52,369 bases of DNA from Actinomycetes bacterium (lineage in GTDB: Bacteria; Actinomycetota; Acidimicrobiia; Acidimicrobiales; Palsa-688), in assembly GCA_021808425.1 (NCBI GenBank), contig JAKBBS010000002.1, positions 1 to 52,369 of the forward strand, given 5' to 3'. A model generated the notes under the pieces. That model made no database searches. It saw nothing but the letters and a program-made list of their open reading frames with translations, and had not been told where the DNA came from. Both the position numbers and the translations under genes were made by a program. Below, in pieces: positions 25,425 through 34,367 of this stretch (position 1 is its first letter; each line of letters starts with the position of its first letter).

Positions 25425-26723
25425 GTGGAACCGGAGGCTCGTCGGTGGATACTCCACGTCGACATGGACGCGTTCTTCGCGTCGGTGGAGGCCCTCGACG
25501 ATCCGTCGCTGCGGGGTAAGCCGGTCATCGTTGGCGGCGACGGACGACGCGGTGTCGTGGCGTCGTGCAGCTACGAAGCCCGTTCGCTTGGTGTCCGCTC
25601 CGCGATGCCGTCCCTAGAGGCGCGCCGTCTCTGTCCCGACGCGGTCTTCGTTGCCCCCCGCCACGGGCGTTACAGCGAAGTCAGCGTCGAGCTGCACCGT
25701 GTCCTCAACACGTTCACGCCGGCCGTCGAGGGGATCTCGCTCGACGAGGCGTTCCTCGATGTGACGGGAGCTCTCGGTCTGTACGGTGGGCCGGAGAGAA
25801 TCGCGGGTCTGATCCGCAACGCCGTTCGCGACGAGCTTGCCCTTGCGTGTTCGGTGGGCGGCTCAAGAGTGAAGTTTATTGCGAAAATGGCCTCGAAAGC
25901 AGCGAAGCCACAAGTAACGCGTGACCCGCCCGCTGTCCCGCCGACTGAAGGCACCGGTTGCGCTACCGGGACGTTCATCGTCGCCGAGGGGACGGAACTC
26001 GAGTTCTTGCATCCCCATCGTGTCGAAGCTCTCTGGGGAGTTGGACCGGCGACCGCTTCTAGGTTGCACCGGCTCGGGATACGGACTATCGGAGATCTCG
26101 CGGTGCTTCCCGCCCTGACGCTGGAAGGCATCCTCGGCCGGGCGCAGGGCGCGACGCTTGCCAACCTCTCGCAGGGGATCGATAACCGTCCGGTCGTTTC
26201 CGAGCGGCCGACGAAGTCGGTAAGCCAGGAGGAGACTTTTGCGCTCGACCGCTACGATCGCGAAGGCCTGCGACTCGAAGTTATGAAGCTGGCCGACACA
26301 GTCGCGAGCCGTGCGCGAGGAGCAGGGGCGTCTGCAAGAACAGTGACGTTGAAAGTCCGCTACGGCGACATGGTCACGAGGAGCAGGTCCCGCAGCCTTG
26401 ACGTCGGCACAGATTCCCGCATCGAGATCTCGAAGATTGCGTTGGACATGTTGGAGGGGCTCGATCTCGATGGGGGCGTCAGGCTCCTCGGGGTCGGCTT
26501 GACGAACCTCTCGGGAAGCTCGAGTGTGGCACCCTGGCAACCGGCGCTCGACTTTTCCGGCGGCGGCACACCCATTGGGGGCCAGGCGGGACGGTCGGGG
26601 GCGGCTGAGGCTGCAGCTGCTGCGGTCGACGAGGTCCGTAGCCGCTTCGGGGCAACGTCGGTTATGCCGGCGGCTTTGGTAGCTTCGCCTCATCGGCAGA
26701 TCGGGGTTCGTGATTGCCCGTGA
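25425..26723 (+). CDS. dinB: DNA polymerase IV (Y-family translesion polymerase)
   Basis: DinB copies damaged DNA at the cost of errors. The 432-residue protein has the catalytic motifs VDMDAFFASVE and SLDEAFLDVT, followed by the helix-hairpin-helix part (LWGVGPATASRLHRLGIRTIGDL) and the little-finger domain. The usual SVGVATNKFLAKIAS segment reads SVGGSRVKFIAKMAS, a small divergence. A C-terminal extension with GGG and AAA runs is probably flexible. It has no clear LexA box despite the SOS genes nearby. A DUF3040 gene follows, as in Mycobacterium. Confidence 0.93.
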   Translation: MEPEARRWILHVDMDAFFASVEALDDPSLRGKPVIVGGDGRRGVVASCSYEARSLGVRSAMPSLEARRLCPDAVFVAPRHGRYSEVSVELHRVLNTFTPAVEGISLDEAFLDVTGALGLYGGPERIAGLIRNAVRDELALACSVGGSRVKFIAKMASKAAKPQVTRDPPAVPPTEGTGCATGTFIVAEGTELEFLHPHRVEALWGVGPATASRLHRLGIRTIGDLAVLPALTLEGILGRAQGATLANLSQGIDNRPVVSERPTKSVSQEETFALDRYDREGLRLEVMKLADTVASRARGAGASARTVTLKVRYGDMVTRSRSRSLDVGTDSRIEISKIALDMLEGLDLDGGVRLLGVGLTNLSGSSSVAPWQPALDFSGGGTPIGGQAGRSGAAEAAAAAVDEVRSRFGATSVMPAALVASPHRQIGVRDCP

Positions 26724-26784
26724 CGCGACCGTGTCGCGTTGCCGTATCTTTTTTCTGGTGAGATGATGTAGTCGGAGGCGAACG

Positions 26785-27165
26785 GTGCCGCTCAACGAGA
26801 ACGAACAACGAATCCTTGCGGAGATAGAACGCCAGTTCCATTCGCAAGACCCGAAGTCTGCACAGATGATCGCGTCGACGACCCTTCAGCGCTACCTGGC
26901 CCGCAACTGCAAGTGGGCGGCTTTCGGTTTCGTCGTCGGGCTGGTAGTGCTGCTTGTAGCCTTCGCGTCGAGTTGGGTTCTCGCTATTTTTGGCTTCCTC
27001 ATCATGCTGGTGTCCTCAGTGGTCCTGATCAGGAACCTGACGAGGATCAGCCGCCTAGGAGTGGAGCAGGTCGCACAGACTTTCAGATCTCGTAATCCGA
27101 GCCAGTCCTTCGCTGAGCTGGCACGCAAGCTTCGGGAGCGCTTCGGAGGCGACGCCAACAGCTGA
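26785..27165 (+). CDS. DUF3040 membrane protein
   Basis: The 126-residue protein starts PLNENEQRILAEIERQF, the DUF3040 hallmark, has two adjacent membrane segments (about residues 45-83) and a basic C-terminus. The function is unknown. In Actinobacteria it is often encoded near dinB and the start of the division cluster, as here. The GTG start has GGAGGCG about 7 nt upstream. It converges on the transglutaminase gene with a 26-bp gap that contains a CGACGC...GCGTCG inverted repeat. Confidence 0.88.
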   Translation: MPLNENEQRILAEIERQFHSQDPKSAQMIASTTLQRYLARNCKWAAFGFVVGLVVLLVAFASSWVLAIFGFLIMLVSSVVLIRNLTRISRLGVEQVAQTFRSRNPSQSFAELARKLRERFGGDANS

Positions 27166-27191
27166 GCGACGCTCGCCCGGGCGTCGAGCCT

Positions 27192-29495
27192 TCAGTCCCG
27201 CATCCGAGCTTTTCGACCCCAGTCCAGGCGGATTTGGCGCAGGGCGGTCGTGACTGTGACAAGCGTCGAGGGTCTGACACCGAGTCGCCGCCAATTTCTT
27301 TGCGTCCGGCTCTGGGCGCCCAGAAGGCTCCTTCTCGTCCGTTGCGAGAGTTCTGCGGCCGTTCGCGCCAATGTCGAGTCGAATACTGGCGCGAAAGACG
27401 CCTGGTCAGCGACTACGGCAAGGTCTGCCAATCCGCCGAGCGTATCGAGGCGAGACACTCGGCGGGAGAACTCCCTGGGGGTCTCGCTTGACGAGCGACT
27501 GATGCCGTACCAGACGAGTTCTGCCTCCGCTTCGCGCCACGCATCCAAGGCGACACTGCGTGGACCGTGCCTTGTTGCGCGGACCCGCCGAAAGAGACGC
27601 AGCGCAGCGCGCGATGCCGCTACCGCGACGCACCAAGAGACCAGAGCGCCCAAAATCACGAGTAAAACAACCCACCCCCAGCCATGAGATTGTCCAGATC
27701 CCGTTTGAAGCGGCGCACCTTGGGCCACGTTCGACGCCGATCCTTGAGAAGCGCCGGCTTTGAAATGCCCGGCTGGGACGGTGTTGAGTGGACTCGCCGG
27801 AGCAACCGGGGATTGTGTCTGCTGAGGGCCCTGGGCCGACGTGGGGCTCGACGGATCGTAGGCACCAGCGCCCGGCACAGCGAAACCCGGTGTGGGCTCA
27901 AACGGAACCCAACCGTAGTGAGGACCGAAGTAAACTTCTGGCCAGGTGTGCGCGTCGCTGTCGAGGACCTGAAAGCCACCTGGAGTGGCGTTACCGGTAG
28001 CGAAACCCACACCGAGTCTCGTCGGGATACCGACCTCTCGGGCGAGCACTGCAAACGCTGCTGCGAACTGCTGGCAATAACCCGCTTTGGTATCGAAGAG
28101 AAACGTGGTCAAAGCGGATGTGCCCGACCCGTCGGTCGGCGGGTTGAGCGTGTAGCTGAAAGAGGGACCGGTCAGGAAGTTCTGGATTGCGAGCGCTTTG
28201 GCGTACTCGCTTGTTGAGCCGGCAGTTATCTGATCGGCAAGGTCCTTGACGCTGCGCGGGACAGATGCGGGTAGGGCCGAATCAGCCGACAGCGTCAGGG
28301 AGGATTGCAATTTGGGAGCGGCTTTCAACTCGGTCGCCGTCAAGTCGGTGAGGTAACGGTATGAGGTGACGGTATAGGTCATCCCGTTTGAGGTGGAACC
28401 GTCTACGAGGAGGCTGTCGCTCTGCGGATCGTAAGACACTCCCTTGGTGCCATTGACCGATACCGGGTTGAACTGGTCGGGAAGCCACACCGAGTCCAGG
28501 TTCTGGATGTCAAATGTTGCCTGGTAAACCTGAACCGCTCCCGACGCTTTGGGGATGCCAGGAAGCTGCGAGGTGAAGCCGCTGTAGGAGCCGTGCGAGC
28601 TCCACGTGGTCCCGTCGAAGGTGCTGAGCGTAGTGAGCTGCCAGTACGACGCGACGGTGCTGCGCACCTGGAACACGGGAGTGCTCGACTCTTGAAGAAG
28701 CCGTGTCTGCAATGATATGAGCGGGTTGGGGACGATCCGCTGGCCGGAACCGCCCGAGGCGCTTCTCCATCCGAGTACGCCCACACCGTCGACACCTGGC
28801 AGCGACGCTGTCACAGCTGCGGCTATTGCGACGGCAGCCAAAGTCGTCGCTCCGGCGCTGGACAGGCGCGAACCTCGTCGTCGGCTGTGCACGTCGGCGA
28901 ACCACAACCGGGGCTCCGATTCGAGCGAAGTGACGAAAAGGTAGATGCAGACGCCGACGCAGTAGCCAGCGACGACGGTTATCCGCCCGGGGCCGCGTCC
29001 TGCCGGGATCGCCGCTATGAACACGACAAGCGACGGAAAGACAGCGGCAATTCCGGTCGAGCGGTAGGACGAGATCCAAAGCGCCGCGACTGCCATGATG
29101 CCGCCTCCGCCGGCAACTAGAAGCTCCAAACCCGATGTCGGGTGCACGGGCGGTACGGACAAAGCAAAGCTCGGACCGATGCTTCGCAGCGCCAACCGCA
29201 AGACGTGAAGCGTCGAGAGTGTCGGAAGGCCGAGGAACGTCGACGAGGGGAAAACGGTCCAAATAACTGTTACCACTACCGCCAGAAATCCTGAGACGAC
29301 CCGCCATAAACGTCGACGGCGCCTTTGGAGCCACATAGCGGCTGTCGCGGTTGCGAGCACGACAACCACCGGACCGGCCCAGGCGAGTCCGACGAAGACC
29401 CTGAAGAGGCCGCCTGCAGCCGTCACGCTCAGCATCGAAACCGAGACGGCGCGCGCCGGTTCGCCCCAGTCAAACCGCTTCGCCGGGGTGGTCAA
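27192..29495 (-). CDS. Membrane transglutaminase-like protein (TgpA type)
   Basis: The product of about 767 residues begins with several membrane segments, has an external region with a transglutaminase-like core (Cys in KAGYCQQFAAAFAVLAREVG, His in DSDAHTWPEVYF, then WVPFEPTPGF with Glu in the third position, common in this subfamily), a Pro/Gln/Ser-rich linker, another membrane helix near residue 640 and a cytoplasmic DUF4129-like tail. The TTG start (29495) overlaps the DUF58 stop as TTGA. It is the last gene of the MoxR-DUF58-TgpA operon. The role is unknown; a link to cell-envelope protein processing is inferred from the family. Confidence 0.88.
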   Translation of the reverse strand: MTTPAKRFDWGEPARAVSVSMLSVTAAGGLFRVFVGLAWAGPVVVVLATATAAMWLQRRRRRLWRVVSGFLAVVVTVIWTVFPSSTFLGLPTLSTLHVLRLALRSIGPSFALSVPPVHPTSGLELLVAGGGGIMAVAALWISSYRSTGIAAVFPSLVVFIAAIPAGRGPGRITVVAGYCVGVCIYLFVTSLESEPRLWFADVHSRRRGSRLSSAGATTLAAVAIAAAVTASLPGVDGVGVLGWRSASGGSGQRIVPNPLISLQTRLLQESSTPVFQVRSTVASYWQLTTLSTFDGTTWSSHGSYSGFTSQLPGIPKASGAVQVYQATFDIQNLDSVWLPDQFNPVSVNGTKGVSYDPQSDSLLVDGSTSNGMTYTVTSYRYLTDLTATELKAAPKLQSSLTLSADSALPASVPRSVKDLADQITAGSTSEYAKALAIQNFLTGPSFSYTLNPPTDGSGTSALTTFLFDTKAGYCQQFAAAFAVLAREVGIPTRLGVGFATGNATPGGFQVLDSDAHTWPEVYFGPHYGWVPFEPTPGFAVPGAGAYDPSSPTSAQGPQQTQSPVAPASPLNTVPAGHFKAGASQGSASNVAQGAPLQTGSGQSHGWGWVVLLVILGALVSWCVAVAASRAALRLFRRVRATRHGPRSVALDAWREAEAELVWYGISRSSSETPREFSRRVSRLDTLGGLADLAVVADQASFAPVFDSTLARTAAELSQRTRRSLLGAQSRTQRNWRRLGVRPSTLVTVTTALRQIRLDWGRKARMRD

Positions 29496-30772
29496 GCTTC
29501 GACCACCGAACTGCCGGCATGGCGTGCCAGGGTGCTCCCGGCTGGAATCCGTATCTGCCTCCTCGGCCCGACAATGCGCGACCGTGGGCCTTCCTCGTCG
29601 ATGCCGAACGAGGCGGTCGGGATCATGTCCGGATCGCACGGAGTCAGATTCGTGGGAGGGGTCGCGACGCAGACGACGGTCATATTTTTCATCGAGCGCT
29701 GTCCTAGCAGTGCGACGAAGCGACGTTGGTCGCACTTGTCGGTGGTGACCACGACGACCGGGATGTCAGCGATCGGAAGTTCGCTCAGGCGCTGTTGCTG
29801 CGCTGCGTGAGTGGTAGCTTCGCTCAGCGCATCGAGGATCGTCGTCGAGTGCGCTTGGCCCGCCCCGCGGCCGGAGTCGAAGCCGGCGCTTGTCAGCAAC
29901 CTGACCAGATACCCGGCGCGCAGCCACGACACGGCGAGGGTGGCGGTCGCCTCCAGGATCGTCTCAAGGACGTCCGACTGGCTGGCGTCGATTGGGATCT
30001 CGGCATCTGGATAACTGCCGGGCGTATTGTCACCCGCTACGGTGTCGCGACGCAGATCGGCGATGACGACCACTAACCCGCTGTGGCGTGGCTCGTCGTG
30101 GCGGAGGGTGAGATCGCCGACGCGTGCCGTCGTCGGCCAGTGAACGCGACGGATGTCGTCTCCCACCGAATAGCGTTTCAGCACGAAAGTGTCCGGCTCC
30201 GTTCCGTCGCTTTGGCCTGTGGCCCTGCGGCGAAGCCGGCCGCCGCCCGGCAGAGCTGAGTCTGGTAGGACCTCGAAGCGCGGATGCACCCTGAGCTTGG
30301 CCTCCCCGGCGGCGCGGCCGACAGCCTCGGCGAGCCCGAAAGGGTCACATACCCTTACTGACAGCGGGCCGAGACTGTAGACACCTCGTCTCGACGGCGT
30401 CACACGGTACGACGTTCGCCTAACTTCGCCGGGGCGCAGGGGGGCGATGATGAAGCGCGCCGTCCGCCCGGTGTCGCCGAAAGGGTCGCGCCCTTCCGCG
30501 CGCGGGCTCGCCCTTCTTCCGGTATTGCACGCGACGACATCGACGCGGCACGTTCCCCCGACCGCTACCCGTGCAGGCGTCACCGTCCGCGTGAAAGCCA
30601 CGTCCCACGAAGCGAACCTCGCCCGGCCCCACGCCACCACGACGAGGACGAGCGCTGCAGCGGACAGTCCGTATAACTCGAGTGCGCCCGACAGGAATGC
30701 TCCGAGGGCGAGCGCGCCCGCGGAAGCCGTCAAGGCTTGCCCCCTCGGGGTCAGGGATACCGAAAGTCTCAT
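29492..30772 (-). CDS. DUF58 family protein (MoxR partner)
   Basis: The 426-residue protein has two N-terminal membrane helices (about residues 15-50), a beta-rich region and the DUF58 signature VLKRYSVGDDIRRVHWPTTAR, followed by a von Willebrand A-like region (VVVIADLRRD...). Such proteins work with MoxR AAA ATPases, probably as metal-binding client or adaptor. It lies 91 bp after moxR and overlaps the transglutaminase gene by TTGA. Confidence 0.9.
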   Translation of the reverse strand: MRLSVSLTPRGQALTASAGALALGAFLSGALELYGLSAAALVLVVVAWGRARFASWDVAFTRTVTPARVAVGGTCRVDVVACNTGRRASPRAEGRDPFGDTGRTARFIIAPLRPGEVRRTSYRVTPSRRGVYSLGPLSVRVCDPFGLAEAVGRAAGEAKLRVHPRFEVLPDSALPGGGRLRRRATGQSDGTEPDTFVLKRYSVGDDIRRVHWPTTARVGDLTLRHDEPRHSGLVVVIADLRRDTVAGDNTPGSYPDAEIPIDASQSDVLETILEATATLAVSWLRAGYLVRLLTSAGFDSGRGAGQAHSTTILDALSEATTHAAQQQRLSELPIADIPVVVVTTDKCDQRRFVALLGQRSMKNMTVVCVATPPTNLTPCDPDMIPTASFGIDEEGPRSRIVGPRRQIRIPAGSTLARHAGSSVVEA

Positions 30773-30863
30773 GGGTGCCAGCCTTCACTTCGTGGCGTCG
30801 GACAAGCCGACCCGGGGCACCGGTTCCGGCGGGTGGGCCTTGAGGTGCTTCGATGCACAGGTT

Positions 30864-31853
30864 TCAGCGCTCTATGTCGCGTCCGGTGGGGACTGGGACA
30901 GCCCGTTCGATCTCGTCGAGGATCTCGCGCACGTCCGTTCCGGACGCAGCGAGCGACGGATCGAGTACCAGACGGTGCTCCACCACCGGGCGTAGGACCG
31001 CCTTCACGTCGTCGGGGGTGACATAGGCTCGTCCGAGCGACGCTGCGAGTGCCTGAGCGGCTCGCTGCATTCCGAGCGTCGACCGCGGCGACATTCCGAG
31101 GCGCACCGCAGGGTGGCACCTCGTTGCCGCCGCCAGCTCAACGATGTAGGAACGCACGAAAGAAGCGTTGTAGATCGACTTCACTATTCGGAACATTGCC
31201 TGAATGGTGGCGTTGTCGGCGACTACGGGTAGTTTCGCCACGTCGAGCGGCTCCCTTGCCCTGGCCGCATCCAACATGGCCGCTTCGGAATCCTTGTCCG
31301 GGTAGCCGAGACTGAGCCGCATCAAAAACCGGTCGATCTGGCTTTCCGGAAGAGGATACGTGCCCTCGTACTCGATCGGGTTCTGGGTGGCCACGACCAT
31401 GAAAGGGTCGGGAAGAGGTCGGGTCACGTCGTCCAGTGAAACCTGTCGTTCCTGCATCGCTTCGAGGAGCGCAGACTGGGTTTTCGGTGACGCACGGTTG
31501 ATCTCGTCGGCGATGACGACGTTGGCGAAGACCGGTCCTGGGCGGAACGTGAAGCTCATGCCGTCACGGTTATACAGGCTGACGCCGGTGATATCGGACG
31601 GCAGGAGATCTGGCGTGAACTGGATTCGACGGCACTCAAGGTCGAAGCTTCGCGCGATGGCCTTCGCGAGAGTCGTCTTGCCGACCCCCGGGACGTCCTC
31701 GATGAGAAGGTGACCTTCGGCCAGGAGGCAGACGAGAGCGAGTCCGATGGCCCCTTCCTTGCCTCGGACAACGGTCGAAATGTTGCTTACTACAGAGTCG
31801 AATACAGACGTGAAGGGATCCAGAACCGCGGTGGTCGCGAGTTGTCGATCCAT
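30864..31853 (-). CDS. MoxR family AAA+ ATPase
   Basis: The 329-residue ATPase has Walker A EDVPGVGKTTLAKA, Walker B VVIADEINRASPKTQSALLEAM, sensor 1 VVATQNPIEYEGTYPLPE and the arginine-rich FLMRLSLGYP segment. MoxR proteins act as chaperones that mature protein complexes with DUF58 or VWA partners, and the DUF58 gene follows. ATG 31853 is chosen over TTG 31856 because GGAGG lies 6 nt upstream of it. Divergent to the small gene at 31895. Confidence 0.93.
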   Translation of the reverse strand: MDRQLATTAVLDPFTSVFDSVVSNISTVVRGKEGAIGLALVCLLAEGHLLIEDVPGVGKTTLAKAIARSFDLECRRIQFTPDLLPSDITGVSLYNRDGMSFTFRPGPVFANVVIADEINRASPKTQSALLEAMQERQVSLDDVTRPLPDPFMVVATQNPIEYEGTYPLPESQIDRFLMRLSLGYPDKDSEAAMLDAARAREPLDVAKLPVVADNATIQAMFRIVKSIYNASFVRSYIVELAAATRCHPAVRLGMSPRSTLGMQRAAQALAASLGRAYVTPDDVKAVLRPVVEHRLVLDPSLAASGTDVREILDEIERAVPVPTGRDIER

Positions 31854-31881
31854 CAATGTCCTCCGGGGGCGAGCCTTGTTC

Positions 31882-31887
31882 TAGCGT
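31882..31887 (+). promoter_or_regulatory. Candidate -10 box (TAGCGT) of a leaderless small gene
   Basis: TAGCGT ends 7 nt before GTG 31895, which decides between the two nearby GTG codons. Confidence 0.45.
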
Positions 31888-31894
31888 AGTGTCT

Positions 31895-32143
31895 GTGAAG
31901 TCATATACCCTCGGGAGCAGTTCGCCCGTCGGGGCACTCGCCCGTCGACCGGACCTCTGGCCTGTCGCAGCGCGGTTCGTTCCCCGGCGTTGGTGGGCGA
32001 CGTGGCCGCCGGTTCCCTTCCCCCGGGCGCGTTACCGCCATTTCCGCTCAGAGACGATGTACGGTGACGAACGCGGTGCCTCAGGTGAGGACCTGATCGC
32101 CTATCTGGAGTGGTGTCGCCGGCAACACAACGGAGGGGACTAA
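31895..32143 (+). CDS. Small basic, Trp/Arg-rich protein of unknown function
   Basis: The 82-residue product has an RRPDLWPVAARFVPRRWWA stretch, a PVPFPRARYRHFRSETMYG stretch and a C-terminal EDLIAYLEWCRR helix. I do not recognise a named domain, but this pattern (arginine/tryptophan patch, RFR.ETMYG, LI.YLEWC) looks conserved rather than random, and I recall similar small actinobacterial proteins. There is no signal peptide or membrane span. It lies between the divergent moxR and the HNH gene (99 bp downstream). The GTG start fits a leaderless transcript. Confidence 0.7.
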   Translation: MKSYTLGSSSPVGALARRPDLWPVAARFVPRRWWATWPPVPFPRARYRHFRSETMYGDERGASGEDLIAYLEWCRRQHNGGD

Positions 32144-32242
32144 TCTAAAAGCGCATGAGAATGCCCAGACCGAGCGGTGCCGCGGCCACATTGAGGCCTA
32201 CCGGGTGCCCGGAACCTCCTAGGGCATAGTGAAGGGGTTGGC

Positions 32243-32758
32243 ATGACGCAGGCTCTCGTGCTCAACGCCACCTACGAACCCCTGTGCGTAGTCCCAACCC
32301 GCAGAGCCCTGATGCTCTTGCTTGACCACAAAGCCGAGATGCTCCGGCCTTCCGAGCGGTACGTGCGCTCCGAGAATCTCTGCTTGAAGGAGCCTTCCGT
32401 CGTGAGGATGTGCTACTACATCCGAGTTCCGTATCACGCCAGGGCAGCCCTCAATCGCCGGGCGGTATTCGCTCGCGACGGTCACAAGTGTCAGTACTGC
32501 GGGGCCGAGGCGGAAAGCATTGATCATGTCATACCCAAGAGCAGGGGCGGTCGACATTCGTGGGACAACGTTGTTGCCGCATGCAGGGCCTGCAACTTTC
32601 ACAAACGCGACCGGCTGCTCGAGGAAATCGGGATGCGTCTGCGTCACCCTCCGGCTCCGCCGCGCCAACGTACGTTCGTCCTGCTAGCGAGCGAGCGGAT
32701 GCAGCGCGAATGGGAGGCCTACCTCTGCCTCCCCTCGGGTAGTGCCCTCACCGCCTGA
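32243..32758 (+). CDS. HNH endonuclease
   Basis: The 171-residue protein belongs to the short actinobacterial HNH family: N-terminal ALVLNATYEPLCVV, a basic middle part, then the zinc-binding and catalytic HNH core CQYCGAEAESIDHVIPKSRG ... DNVVAACRACNFHKRD. It is a housekeeping-type, free-standing HNH protein rather than a phage or intein one; the natural substrate is unknown. ATG has a GAAGGGG ribosome site about 7 nt upstream. It overlaps the next gene by 17 nt. Confidence 0.9.
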   Translation: MTQALVLNATYEPLCVVPTRRALMLLLDHKAEMLRPSERYVRSENLCLKEPSVVRMCYYIRVPYHARAALNRRAVFARDGHKCQYCGAEAESIDHVIPKSRGGRHSWDNVVAACRACNFHKRDRLLEEIGMRLRHPPAPPRQRTFVLLASERMQREWEAYLCLPSGSALTA

Positions 32759-33428
32759 CGCCTGGCAAGTTGTGCGTTCGCACGGCTGTGCCGACGACCT
32801 GAACAGCCAGTCTGGCGAAGCGCTCGTAAGCCAACGGCGACAGATCAGGGTCCTGACCCCGTCGCATCGTGCACTGGTGCTTGGTCCGAGCCAGAAGACC
32901 GACGCCGTCGACTTCGAAGCGCTCGATCGACGGCACGTCGGGCTCGCTAGGCGGCGAAGCGGCGGTTCGGCGGTTCTAGTAGGGCCGCAGGAGATCCTCT
33001 GGGTGGATGTCGTCTTACCGTCGGGCGACCCGCTATGGCAGGCTGACGTTTCGCTGGCGGCGCGCTGGATCGGGGGCTGCTGGGCGGCGTCCTTCGGGTC
33101 CGAAGCCGACGTCTGGCAGGGTGCGATGCGCCACACACCCTGGTCTCGCACGGTGTGCTTCGCCGGACTCGGTCCGGGGGAGGTGACGATCGCCGGCCGC
33201 AAGGTCGTCGGGATATCGCAGCGCCGCACGCAGCAGGGAGCGCTGTTCCAGTCCGCCGTCATGCTCAGCTGGCAACCCGACGATTACGAGGAGATACTCA
33301 AACTGCCGGAGGGCGCGGCCACCGGCGAACTCGAAGCTGTCGCCGTCGGAATCGGTGTACAGCGCGGCCGGCAGGTCACGGATGCCTTCGTGAAGCACGT
33401 CGCTGGGCTGGAGACGCCCGAGCCGTAG
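32742..33428 (+). CDS. Lipoate-protein ligase-like protein (LplA/BPL fold)
   Basis: The 228-residue protein has features of the biotin/lipoate transferase fold: RRRSGGSAVLVGPQEILWVDVVLP, matching the RR.SGGG(A/T)V substrate loop with one Gly changed to Ser, and VTIAGRKVVGISQRRTQQGALFQ, matching the GRK(I/V).G.SQ.R lysine motif. It is shorter than full LplA and lacks the accessory domain, so it may be an acyl transferase of the LipM/LipL kind or a ligase relative. Translation is probably coupled to the HNH gene. Confidence 0.75.
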   Translation: MPSPPDAWQVVRSHGCADDLNSQSGEALVSQRRQIRVLTPSHRALVLGPSQKTDAVDFEALDRRHVGLARRRSGGSAVLVGPQEILWVDVVLPSGDPLWQADVSLAARWIGGCWAASFGSEADVWQGAMRHTPWSRTVCFAGLGPGEVTIAGRKVVGISQRRTQQGALFQSAVMLSWQPDDYEEILKLPEGAATGELEAVAVGIGVQRGRQVTDAFVKHVAGLETPEP

Positions 33429-33687
33429 TCTGACCCCGTCCTGTCCCGTCCCCGCGTCCCGGTCCCCGTCCGACTTCGGGGTGGGCGTCAGCATCTTCGT
33501 CAGCCCGATTTGAACCCTCCGCAAGTCCTCGAGCACGGCTGAGGGGCGCCACGCACGGTTGCTTAGGAGAACCGCCGAAATTTCACGACAGAGTTCCAAC
33601 GCGAGCTCGCCTGATCGCCGAAACGGGTGTTCACGCGCCCTCGACGTTTGCCCGCAGGCCGAGAACTGTCTCGCGAGCCCCATTTGA
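33429..33687. other. Intergenic region upstream of the dcw cluster
   Basis: No convincing gene. The minus strand has a readable frame around 33470-33680 with GC-rich third positions, but it runs antisense through the lipoate-ligase-like gene without a stop and has no recognised domain. A C-rich tract (CCCCGTCC...GTCCCGTCCCC) follows the upstream stop codon. Confidence 0.4.
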
Positions 33688-33717
33688 TTGACAGGGTGGG
33701 GGTCTAGACCATAGAGT
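33688..33717 (+). promoter_or_regulatory. mraZ promoter (TTGACA-18-TAGAGT)
   Basis: TTGACA at 33688-33693 and TAGAGT at 33712-33717 are 18 nt apart. The expected leader is about 54 nt. The palindrome GGTCTAGACC (33701-33710) fills the spacer next to the -10. Confidence 0.7.
33701..33712. promoter_or_regulatory. Palindrome GGTCTAGACCAT in the mraZ promoter
   Basis: A perfect 10-bp palindrome plus AT. The same 12 bases occur at 44516-44527 upstream of ftsZ. It contains CTAG, a tetramer that is usually rare in bacteria, so the match looks like a shared operator. Confidence 0.55.
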
Positions 33718-33740
33718 GGGGGCAAGTGGAGCGAAAGGGA
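33716..33740 (+). promoter_or_regulatory. Candidate MraZ boxes
   Basis: GTGGG (33716), GTGGA (33726) and AGGGA (33736) repeat with a 10-bp period; a further GTGGG is at 33696. MraZ is known to bind TGGGN repeats with 5-nt gaps ahead of its own gene. The boxes begin at the -10 and run into the leader, fitting autorepression. Confidence 0.6.
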
Positions 33741-33777
33741 GGGACCCTGCTCGCCCAGAGGACGGAGTCAGTGTCAA

Positions 33778-34200
33778 GTGGAAACGAAGTTCGTGGGGAG
33801 ATACGAGCACTCCCTCGACGGGAAGGGGCGGCTAATACTTCCGCACCGTTTCCGCACGTCCTTCGACCAAAAGGCGCTGGTCTCCAAGTACAGCGAGGGC
33901 TGCCTCGCCGTGTGGACACCCTTGGCCTTCGAAGACAAGGCGCGGGAGATGGCCCCACTTTTCGAGGGCTCGACCGAGGACCGCAATCGCGCCCGGGCCT
34001 TTTCTGTCGGCTCGACAGAAGTGGATCTCGATGGCCAAGGCCGGATCGCGCTACCGCAGTACCTTCGCGGGTTCGCACAGCTCGCGGAAGGATCGACAGT
34101 CCTGGTGATGGGCGCGCTCACTCACGTGGAGTTGTGGAATCCGGACTCCTGGGCTGTCCACGAAGCGGCCGGCGACGCGATGCTCGGCGCGTCAGTCTAA
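33778..34200 (+). CDS. mraZ: Transcriptional regulator MraZ
   Basis: MraZ is the first gene of the division and cell wall cluster and a ring-forming DNA-binding repressor of that cluster. The 140-residue protein has both SpoVT/AbrB-type repeats: YEHSLDGKGRLILPHRFR near the start and VDLDGQGRIALPQYLRGFA in the second half. The GTG start has GAGGACGGAG about 10 nt upstream. Standard length; rsmH follows after 167 nt. Confidence 0.96.
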   Translation: METKFVGRYEHSLDGKGRLILPHRFRTSFDQKALVSKYSEGCLAVWTPLAFEDKAREMAPLFEGSTEDRNRARAFSVGSTEVDLDGQGRIALPQYLRGFAQLAEGSTVLVMGALTHVELWNPDSWAVHEAAGDAMLGASV

Positions 34201-34367
34201 GGCCTCAACATGTCAAAGCGGTGCGATCCGACAAGCGGGCGATGCGCAGCCCTCCGACCAGCAGGGCGGGAGTCCCCTTCTCCGTCTCCTGCTTCCGCCT
34301 GCCTGAGTCGGGGAGAAATCCCGACGGCCAGCTGGTCGAGGGGCTGCGGATCGCCCGCAAGGCTGCC

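Noticed and set aside
25381..25425. SOS box for dinB
   Set aside because: Only a GTTCG half-site is present; there is no matching CGAAC at the right distance.
33033..33725. Minus-strand frame upstream of mraZ
   Set aside because: The part outside the lipoate-ligase-like gene looks fairly protein-like, but the frame continues antisense through that gene and starts inside the mraZ promoter; no domain seen.
33726..34367. Long N-terminal extension of RsmH
   Set aside because: It is mraZ read in another frame; the conserved RsmH start is at 34368.
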